Origin: an uncultured Oscillospiraceae bacterium
Lineage (GTDB): Bacteria > Bacillota > Clostridia > Oscillospirales > Oscillospiraceae
Length of the DNA: 24,354 bases
Direction: 5' to 3'
Assembly: GCA_904398675.1 (NCBI GenBank)
Contig: CAJFPI010000069.1
Span: 1-24,354, forward strand
Position 1 is the first letter of the stretch. The number at the start of each line of letters is the position of its first letter. The translations under genes and the position numbers were made by a program. A model generated the notes under the pieces. That model worked only from the letters and a program-made list of their open reading frames with translations. It did no database searches and was not told the origin of the DNA. Positions 14,967 to 20,843 of the stretch are shown in pieces.

Positions 14967-16347
14967 GGGATTCCTCCTTCTGCTTGGGGACGAACTGGCC
15001 GTAGCCCGGGGCCTGGACCATCTGCCCGTCCTGGTAGACCCGCCGGCCCCGGACCCAGGTCTGCTTGACGCGGCCCTTCATGGGCATGCCGTGGTAAATA
15101 ATGTGCTTAGACTTGATTTTGGAGAGGGTCTTCTCCCCGTCAAACACCCACTCCTCGTCCAGGTCCACCACCGCGATGTCAGCGTCGCACCCCGGCAGCA
15201 GCGCGCCCTTCTTCGGCGCCAGGCCCATGATCTTGGCGGCGTTCCCCGCCGTCAGCGCGGCCAGCCGCGTCAAGGGGAGCCCCCGCTTGTGGACGCCCTC
15301 CGTCAAAAGCCCGGAGAGCATGGCGTCATACCCGCCAAAGCCGCTGTACTCCAGGAAGAAGTTGCCCTCCTTGACCTTCTCCTCCTCCCCGTAGGGGCCG
15401 TGGTCTGAGCCGATGGTGTCGATGGTGCCGTCGAAGATATACTCCCACAGCTTCTCCACGTTCTCCCGGCTGCGGAAGGGCGGGTTGCACTTGGCGTAGG
15501 CCCCCTTCTCCCGCAGGATGGTCTTGTCAAAAATGAGGTAGTGGGGGCAGGTCTCGCCGTACACCGGCGCGCCGTCGCACTTGGCCTGGCGCAGGTAGGC
15601 GGCGCCCTGGGCCGTTGTCATGTGGCAGATATAGGTCCGCGCGCCGATCACTTTGGCGAACAGCACCGCCCGCTGGATGGCCTCCTGCTCCACCCACCAG
15701 GGACGGGCCTCGTCGTGCATCGACCAGTCGGTACAGCCGCTCTCCGCCATGGCGCGGCTGCCAAAATCCGCCACCTCCGCGTTTTCCGCGTGCAGGCCGA
15801 TGAGCCCGTCAAAGGTCTTGGCAAGGCGCATCCCCTTGACAAGGTAGCCATCAGTGATTTGTGGATAGTCAGGATTGGCAAAACTCATAAAGCCCTTGTA
15901 GGCCACGCAGCCCAGCCGATCCAGCTCCGGCAGGCGCTCGACGCACTCCGGCGTCAAGCCGCCCCAGAAGGCGAAGTCCACATAGGAGTGGGCGCTGGCC
16001 ACATCCAGCTTCAGCCGGAACCCGGCCTCGTCCACCACCGGCGGGACGCTCAGCGGCATCTCCACAATGGTGGTGATGCCGCCGGAGGCGGCGCAGGCGG
16101 AACCGCACTGCCAGTCCTCCCGGTAGTTCAGCGGAGAAGGATCCCACATATGGACATGTGTGTCAATCACGCCGGGCAAAAGCGTCATACCTTCGACATT
16201 TACAGTCTCATACAAGGAATCCACCACAGCGGAGGGAGAGAGGATCCCATCAATTTTCCCGTTGGAAATCAACAACGTCCCAGAGATAACCTGGTCGGGC
16301 GTTACAATATGTCCGCCTACCAGCGCATAGAAATTTGATTTTGACAT
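14956..16347 (-). CDS. Cyclic amidohydrolase, allantoinase/dihydropyrimidinase-like
   Basis: The 463-residue protein has every metal ligand of the dihydroorotase/hydantoinase superfamily: IDTHVHMWDP (H64, H66), the carboxylated Lys151 in AYKGFMSF, H186 in GLHAEN, H242 in YICHMT and D315 in GSDHGPY. The length matches allantoinase and D-hydantoinase, and the CPHYL and NPPFRS stretches fit allantoinase best. It opens a cyclic amide ring by hydrolysis. As the promoter-proximal gene it probably does the first or second step. The other known allantoin-pathway genes are absent nearby, so the substrate may be allantoin or another hydantoin, dihydropyrimidine or lactam. GGAAGG lies upstream of the ATG. 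Confidence 0.9.
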   Translation of the reverse strand: MSKSNFYALVGGHIVTPDQVISGTLLISNGKIDGILSPSAVVDSLYETVNVEGMTLLPGVIDTHVHMWDPSPLNYREDWQCGSACAASGGITTIVEMPLSVPPVVDEAGFRLKLDVASAHSYVDFAFWGGLTPECVERLPELDRLGCVAYKGFMSFANPDYPQITDGYLVKGMRLAKTFDGLIGLHAENAEVADFGSRAMAESGCTDWSMHDEARPWWVEQEAIQRAVLFAKVIGARTYICHMTTAQGAAYLRQAKCDGAPVYGETCPHYLIFDKTILREKGAYAKCNPPFRSRENVEKLWEYIFDGTIDTIGSDHGPYGEEEKVKEGNFFLEYSGFGGYDAMLSGLLTEGVHKRGLPLTRLAALTAGNAAKIMGLAPKKGALLPGCDADIAVVDLDEEWVFDGEKTLSKIKSKHIIYHGMPMKGRVKQTWVRGRRVYQDGQMVQAPGYGQFVPKQKEESHDK

Positions 16348-16413
16348 GAGTGTATACCTTCCTTCTGCAAGCGCCCCAGTTGCTCATCACAGATGATTTA
16401 TTGATTTGTTTAA

Positions 16414-16442
16414 ACCATAGCAATCATTTCTGGATTTGTCAA
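16414..16442 (-). promoter_or_regulatory. Promoter of the catabolic operon
   Basis: On the minus strand a perfect TTGACA (16442-16437) and TATGGT (16419-16414) are separated by exactly 17 bases. The start of transcription would fall about 60 bases before the allantoinase-like gene. No other promoter of this quality was noticed between the following genes down to 5060. Confidence 0.75.
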
Positions 16443-16595
16443 TTCAAAATAGAGATTACCTTCCATTTTTGGAAGATTACCCAATTATGTAGAAATATTT
16501 TTGTTAACTATTTCTTTATTTCGGCTCTTTTTCATCAAATTTTGTGATCATTTGCATTTCCCAATGTCGAATATAAAAAGCAACTCAGTAATTTC

Positions 16596-16624
16596 TTGAC
16601 AAGCTGATTCAGCCATGCTATGGT
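16596..16624 (+). promoter_or_regulatory. Promoter of the sialidase-fold gene
   Basis: TTGACA (16596-16601), 17 bases, then TATGGT (16619-16624). Both hexamers and the spacer length are identical to those of the divergent operon promoter. An imperfect dyad with arms ATTAGCT (16633-16639) and AGCTAAT (16654-16660) lies just downstream, where a repressor would block transcription start or escape. Confidence 0.75.
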
Positions 16625-16688
16625 ATAGAAAGATTAGCTACTCATATTTGATGAGCTAATAAATAGTAAAGAACGGAGGAATCAAAGC

Positions 16689-17849
16689 GTGGGAAAAGAT
16701 GTTGCGCTAACGCCAGCAAAAATTTTCGTAGCGCCAACAGAGGCACGGTTCCAGGACAACTACCGCAGATGGCAGGGGATCCCGTCCATCGAGGTCAGCC
16801 CCAAAGGTCGTGTCTTTGTCAACTTCTATGGCGGACAGGGCGCAGAGGTCGGTGGTAATGTTATGGTGCTGTGTACCAGTGATGATGCTGGGAAAAATTT
16901 TTGCTCCTGCACTACAGTGGTGGAACATCCCGATCCTTCCTGCCGCATTTATGATCCGTGCCTATGGTTCGATCCCTTGGGACGGCTCTGGATGACTTAT
17001 ACCCAAGCCAAGGGGTTCAACGACGGGCGTAGTGGCGTGTGGGCCACAATCTGTAAAGATGCCGACGCTGATGAGCTGGTGTGGTCTGCGCCGCGTCGGA
17101 TTGCAAACGGAATTATGATGAATAAGCCTCTCGTTATCTCTGACGGAACTTGGTTGTTCCCCTGTGCCATTTGGCGGGATGGGAGCGGCAGCGTCCCCAG
17201 TGAGCGGCATGGATTGGAAAATGAACAGTTTTCTAATGTCTATGCCTCCACCGACCAGGGTTGTACTATCACATTGCGTGGTCATGCGGATGTTCCTAAT
17301 CGCGGCTTTGACGAGCACATGCTGGTGGAGAAAAGGGACGGTACCTTATGGATGCTTGTGCGGACCTTTGATGGCATCGGCGAAAGTTTTTCCAAAGATG
17401 GTGGATACACTTGGACCCCTGGGCGCAAAAGCCATATTGATGGCCCCTGTTCCCGGTTCTTCATCCGTCGGCTCAAGTCAGGCCGACTTTTGATGGTTAA
17501 TCACTACAACTTTATCTCTCGTCTATCCCCTGCCGAAATTATGAAACAAGGAAATGTGAAAAAATGGTCAGGACGCAGCCATCTAACGGCAATGTTGAGC
17601 GAGGACGACGGCGTTACATGGCCGTATACTCTTCTGCTGGATGAACGCAACGAGGTTTCCTACCCTGATGCAAAAGAGGCAGCGGATGGCTATATCTATG
17701 TGACATATGACCATGAGCGCGTAAAGGAGAGGGAGATTCTTATGGCGCGGATTACAGAGCAGGATATTTTGAGTGGTAACCTGCAAGCCCCCGGCAGTTT
17801 CCTCAAGGGCTTGGTCAATAAGGCCACAGGCCAGCCAGATATTGAGTAA
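16689..17849 (+). CDS. Sialidase-fold (BNR repeat) beta-propeller protein
   Basis: The 386-residue product starts at GTG with GGAGG nine bases upstream. It shows sialidase-superfamily features: the RRWQGIPSIEV entry motif (27-36) followed by GRVFVNFYGG, and Asp boxes SKDGGYTW (235-242) and SEDDGVTW (304-311) plus a degenerate TSDDAGKNF (63-71). These indicate a six-bladed propeller of the BNR_2 type. No signal peptide or membrane segment is present, so it should be cytoplasmic, unlike gut sialidases. Related cytoplasmic proteins are often annotated exo-alpha-sialidase without proof. Its promoter matches that of the divergent operon, so it is probably co-regulated and may act on a glycosylated or otherwise conjugated form of the pathway compound. 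That last point is inference. Confidence 0.88.
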   Translation: MGKDVALTPAKIFVAPTEARFQDNYRRWQGIPSIEVSPKGRVFVNFYGGQGAEVGGNVMVLCTSDDAGKNFCSCTTVVEHPDPSCRIYDPCLWFDPLGRLWMTYTQAKGFNDGRSGVWATICKDADADELVWSAPRRIANGIMMNKPLVISDGTWLFPCAIWRDGSGSVPSERHGLENEQFSNVYASTDQGCTITLRGHADVPNRGFDEHMLVEKRDGTLWMLVRTFDGIGESFSKDGGYTWTPGRKSHIDGPCSRFFIRRLKSGRLLMVNHYNFISRLSPAEIMKQGNVKKWSGRSHLTAMLSEDDGVTWPYTLLLDERNEVSYPDAKEAADGYIYVTYDHERVKEREILMARITEQDILSGNLQAPGSFLKGLVNKATGQPDIE

Positions 17850-18734
17850 GGCCAATAAAAAGCTGTTTAGAACAGCACTTCTTAAAAAGAGACGCCGCCC
17901 GGAAAGCCGCACATAGAGTATTCCAGTTTGTTAAGTGTGTTACTCAAAGGCCAAAACGCCCGTGTCTGAGATATTCAAGGAATGACGGTCAGCCCCGCCC
18001 TGCCTAAAACTCGGAGTAGCAATACCCATTACAGCAACTATTGCCAAGTGCCCCCCATAGCTTTTTACATCCAAGAGGTAGATTCAGTTTTAGCAGACCG
18101 TAATGGCAGAGAAGTACACCGCAGAATGCCAGCCCTTCTCAGCACATGAAAGCAGGGCATATCAGCCATGACAAAACGGTCCATGCTCAAAAACTACGAA
18201 TAACTCCCTGATGATAACTTGGCAGTTTTAACCTTGCGAGGCACTTCTCAACAAAAGCGGAAATAGCAGGGCCAAATCAAAACCGTCTTCGATACTACCA
18301 TAGCGGAAACTGTATCGATGGAGGCACCAAAAATGATTTACGTTCGTGCAGTCTTTCCCACAAACGAACTCGTATATTCCGCTCCAAAAGGAGGGTAAAT
18401 ATCTCTTATCCCAGGAAGTTTTGCGCTGATATCGGCGCAAAACTGTTGGAACATGCGATGGTCAACCCGTCCCACATTCCCCATATCCTACCGTGCGTCC
18501 CAGTCTCCGATTTCAAGAGTAGTACAGAGGCTCACGTCTTTCCAATAAGTTATAAGAAAGCTCATACATTTGATTTGGTATGCGTGCTTAATCAGCTAGT
18601 GCCGAAGTTCCAGAAGAGAACAAGAAAGGTGTTTTGACAGGTGATTAAAATGTTGTTTGTGTGCTGCGGCAGGATAGGAGCCTGACAGTGGGAACACCTG
18701 ATATGTCAGCGTTTTTCGGAAATAATCTCTGAGA

Positions 18735-18753
18735 TTTACACCACATTTACACC
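18735..18753 (+). repeat. TTTACACC direct repeats (possible integrase arm sites)
   Basis: TTTACACC occurs at 18735-18742 and 18746-18753, 11 bases apart (one helical turn). The same motif, in inverted form, returns after the integrase fragment at 19590-19620. Repeated short motifs like these are typical arm-type binding sites of tyrosine integrases at element ends. Confidence 0.45.
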
Positions 18754-18782
18754 GAAAAACTACCATTAAGGAGTCCTGGTAA

Positions 18783-18829
18783 AAGCCCCAGATCGGGCCG
18801 GTTCTGCCGGTCTGACCTGGGGCTTGTTT
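18783..18829. terminator. Intrinsic terminator hairpin
   Basis: AAGCCCCAG (18783-18791) pairs with CTGGGGCTT (18817-18825), with inner CCGG/CCGG pairing, and is followed by GTTTA. The left side carries AAAA, so it can act on both strands. No intact gene ends here today; it may be left from the lost neighbour. Confidence 0.6.
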
Positions 18830-18991
18830 AGTTGCGGGTGAATCAATAGCCTGTAATTGATGAAATAAATATAGTAGTATTTCTGGCAGATCAGAAATTT
18901 ATACTTCTGCTCTTGCACTTTTTAGTATATCCTTATAATATATTACTACGAATTTTTTATAAGAATTGTAGAACCAAAGGGGAGGAGAAAG

Positions 18992-19159
18992 ATGGAACGA
19001 CCTATATATACCGAAATAACAAAACGAGAATTCGGAACTTTTTCAGATAAATTTTGGTGCTCCACAAAAGCCGAACTCGAGTCGACTTTAGATAACTATT
19101 GTTTAAGGCTTGAAAAAGAGTCTATTACCCACATTCAACTGGTTTCAAAATTACATTGA
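18992..19159 (+). CDS. Small ORF of unknown function, 55 residues
   Basis: An ATG with an excellent ribosome-binding site (GGGGAGGAGAAAG directly before it) opens a 55-codon frame, MERPIYTEITKREFGTFSDKF at its start, rich in Glu, Lys and Thr. It ends at TGA 19157-19159 inside the 5' end of the integrase fragment, in another frame. It may be an intact small protein, or the beginning of a longer gene cut by the junction with the integrase remnant. Composition is AT-rich compared with downstream DNA. No family is recognised. Confidence 0.45.
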   Translation: MERPIYTEITKREFGTFSDKFWCSTKAELESTLDNYCLRLEKESITHIQLVSKLH

Positions 19160-19577
19160 GAAACCCAAAACGGCCAGCGGGGAGTGGTATATCCCCATGA
19201 CCAATGAGGTGTATCAGGCGTTTCAAAGCGTTGTCCAGCGCCGTAAACAGCCCAAGGTGGAGCTGCTGATCGATGGACACACCGGTTTTCTGTTCCTAGA
19301 TAAGGACGGAAAGCCCAAGGTGGCCATGCACCCGGAACACGTGATGAAACGGATCGTGGATCGATACAACGACACCCACGAGGATCAGTTGCCCTCCATC
19401 ACGCCCCATGTGCTGCGGCACACCTTCTGTACGGAGATGTCCAGCAGCGGGATCGACCTGAAAAGTTTGCAGTATCTTATGGGACATTCTGATGTGGGAG
19501 TGACGCTCAACGTCTACACCCACGCCAGTTATGAGACGGCCCAGGCCGCTATGAAAAAGGCCATGGGCAGCGGATGA
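19110..19577 (+). pseudogene. Tyrosine integrase, C-terminal catalytic fragment
   Basis: The frame encodes up to 155 residues. From about residue 15 (YIEKPKTASGEW) it matches ICE/phage integrases of the Tn916-like group: IPMTNEVYQAF, then the catalytic box PHVLRHTFCTEMSSSG (His, Arg, His), LMGHSDVGVTLNVYTH with the second His and the nucleophile Tyr. The N-terminal arm-binding and core-binding domains (about 230 residues) and the first catalytic Arg are missing. A stop lies immediately upstream in frame and only a TTG could start it. It marks the former end of an integrated element, now deleted. Confidence 0.88.
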
Positions 19578-19589
19578 GCGTACGCCAAA

Positions 19590-19620
19590 CTTACACCAAA
19601 ACTGTAAACAGTGGTGTAAA
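19590..19620. repeat. Inverted TTACACC repeat after the integrase fragment
   Basis: TTACACC (from 19591) and GGTGTAA (to 19619) flank an inner ACTGT/ACAGT stem (19601-19612), giving a 12-bp hairpin with a three-base bulge. It lies 14 bases past the integrase stop. Its position and shared motif with 18735-18753 suggest an attachment-site arm region; it could equally terminate the integrase transcript. Confidence 0.5.
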
Positions 19621-19731
19621 TTTACGTAGAGATGCGTAGAGCGAAAAATATGAACCCAGAGAAAAAGTTTTGAAAAGGCGCATATATTGATCAAATCAAG
19701 GCTTTTCCTCCGAGAAAACGAGGACGCGAAA

Positions 19732-20193
19732 ATGGTAAAAATCCTGTTTGTTTGCCACGGCAACATCTGCCGCAGCCCTATGGCCGAGTTTATCATGAAA
19801 TCGCTTGTTCATACAGCTGGTATGGACAATTCATTCATAATCGCGTCAGCTGCCACCAGCAGCGAGGAGATCGGCAATCCCGTCTACCCTCCAGCGAGAC
19901 GCGTGCTGGCCCAGCACGGGATCCGCTGCGACGGAAAAACCGCCCGCAGGCTGACGCCGCAGGACTACCAGGAGTACGACTACCTGATCGGAATGGATCT
20001 GGAGAACATGAGGGACATGAAACGGCTCTTTTCTGGAGATCCCTGTGGAAAACTACACCTTTTACTGGAGTTCACCGGCGAACATCGGGCCGTGTCCGAC
20101 CCCTGGTATACCCGGGATTTTGACACAGCCTATCAGGATATTACAACTGGCTGCCAAGCCCTGTTCCACCTCCTGCAGGCGCAGCTTCCATAG
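19732..20193 (+). CDS. Low-molecular-weight protein tyrosine phosphatase
   Basis: The 153-residue enzyme has the P-loop VCHGNICRS (Cys8, Arg14; C-x5-R-S) at its N-terminus and the general-acid motif DPWYTRDF (Asp123) near the C-terminus, at the normal family length. Such enzymes dephosphorylate tyrosine or arginine on proteins, and related folds reduce arsenate. The extra cysteines that arsenate reductases use were not identified with confidence. The ATG, rather than an upstream in-frame codon, is chosen because the conserved MVKILFVCHGN start coincides with it and GAGG lies eight bases before. An ArsR-type gene follows, transcribed separately. Confidence 0.92.
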   Translation: MVKILFVCHGNICRSPMAEFIMKSLVHTAGMDNSFIIASAATSSEEIGNPVYPPARRVLAQHGIRCDGKTARRLTPQDYQEYDYLIGMDLENMRDMKRLFSGDPCGKLHLLLEFTGEHRAVSDPWYTRDFDTAYQDITTGCQALFHLLQAQLP

Positions 20194-20220
20194 CCTCCTT
20201 TACCTTTTTCAGCTGAAAAC

Positions 20221-20260
20221 CTGGATTTTTATTGACAATATGATAAAATCCAGTTACACT
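20221..20260 (+). promoter_or_regulatory. Promoter and operator-like dyad of the ArsR-family gene
   Basis: TTGACA (20232-20237), 17 bases, then TACACT (20255-20260). A perfect 9-bp inverted repeat, CTGGATTTT (20221-20229) and AAAATCCAG (20245-20253), brackets the -35 box and spacer. ArsR proteins usually repress their own promoter by binding such dyads. Confidence 0.7.
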
Positions 20261-20303
20261 AAGCTGGTAGAAAGATCTTGCTAGTCAGGGAGGGGGGTAC
20301 GAT

Positions 20304-20645
20304 ATGGATTTACAGCAGGCAGCAGAGATTTGTAAGGTTCTCAGCGACCCCCATCGGCTCACGATCATGAAACTGTTGGTAGACGGCGAAAAGTGCGCCA
20401 GTGAACTGCTGCAGTCGTTTTCTATCCGTCAGCCCACACTCTCCCACCACATGAAGGCGCTGACGGAAAGCCAGCTCCTGACGGAGCGAAAGGTAGGAAA
20501 GCGCACCTACTATGCTATCAACCGCAGGACCTGGGATGAGTTTATGCTGGTGCTGGACTCCATCAGCAATGAGACCTACTGGGACCCGATCTCTCCCATT
20601 TCCCAAACAGAGCGGACAGTCGATAAAACAGAACCGGCGGAGTGA
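20304..20645 (+). CDS. ArsR-family winged-helix repressor
   Basis: The 113-residue protein has the ArsR fold: AAEICKVLSDPHRLTIMKLLVDGEKCASELL, then recognition helix QPTLSHHMKALTESQLLTERKVGKRTYYAI. A Cys (Cys32) sits where metalloid sensors of this family have their ELCVCDL motif, but only one Cys of the pair is present, so metal sensing is uncertain. A second Cys lies at residue 10. The ATG follows GGAGGGGGG. The stop codon lies within a terminator loop. Self-repression through the upstream dyad is likely; other targets may include the phosphatase gene or a distant locus. Confidence 0.9.
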   Translation: MDLQQAAEICKVLSDPHRLTIMKLLVDGEKCASELLQSFSIRQPTLSHHMKALTESQLLTERKVGKRTYYAINRRTWDEFMLVLDSISNETYWDPISPISQTERTVDKTEPAE

Positions 20646-20664
20646 GGCTCCGCCGGTTTCTTTC
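20633..20664 (+). terminator. Intrinsic terminator of the ArsR-family gene
   Basis: ACCGGCGGAG (20633-20642) pairs perfectly with CTCCGCCGGT (20648-20657) around TGAGG, which contains the gene's stop codon, and is followed by TTCTTTC. Confidence 0.8.
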
Positions 20665-20775
20665 AAAGGCTGGTGCGCGGGTGGTTATAGGCTGCCTTCA
20701 CAAGCAGCCAAATGTGCCAAAAGGCCATTTTTGCCGTTCCCCTCCTGTCACTGCCGAACCTCCCTGCAAATCCCA

Positions 20776-20813
20776 AAAAAGCTGCCCTGGTTTGATTTCC
20801 AGGGCAGCTTTTT
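20776..20813. terminator. Bidirectional terminator between convergent units
   Basis: AAAAAGCTGCCCTGG (20776-20790) is the exact complement of CCAGGGCAGCTTTTT (20799-20813) with an eight-base loop. It lies 30 bases past the stop of the minus-strand molybdenum hydroxylase and faces the plus-strand ArsR unit, so it can end both. Confidence 0.88.
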
Positions 20814-20843
20814 CGCATTATGATCCAGATACTGCAGAGAATT

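Larger units (their letters stand above)
16348..16688. promoter_or_regulatory. Divergent control region between the catabolic operon and the propeller gene
   Basis: This AT-rich 341-base gap has no gene. It holds a minus-strand promoter near its left end and a plus-strand promoter near its right end, listed separately. Beside the minus promoter is a direct repeat GATTACC (16454-16460 and 16475-16481), 21 bases apart, flanking a TTCC/GGAA dyad. This is a plausible operator for the FCD-family regulator. Confidence 0.6.
17850..18991. other. Gene-poor degraded region of about 1.1 kb
   Basis: No convincing gene is seen. Frames of 60-110 codons have no ribosome-binding site and no recognisable composition. 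Visible structures are a 6-bp stem GCTGTT/AACAGC (17862-17876) that could be a weak terminator of the propeller gene, a perfect 10-bp hairpin AGTTTTGCGC/GCGCAAAACT (18417-18444), two TTTACACC direct repeats (18735-18753) and a strong hairpin at 18783-18825. Composition and the nearby integrase fragment suggest decayed mobile DNA. Confidence 0.55.

Noticed and set aside
5060..17849. A standard allantoin or pyrimidine degradation operon
   Set aside because: Only the ring-opening enzyme fits; allantoate amidohydrolase, ureidoglycolate, carbamoyltransferase, dihydropyrimidine dehydrogenase and beta-ureidopropionase genes are absent.
18446..18637. A 63-codon plus-strand frame after the 10-bp hairpin
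   Set aside because: No ribosome-binding site and no recognisable sequence features; likely chance in degraded DNA.
19732..20193. Arsenate reductase (ArsC)
   Set aside because: The P-loop is shared, but the C-terminal DPWYTRDF acid loop and length fit protein phosphatases; the extra redox cysteines of arsenate reductases were not identified.
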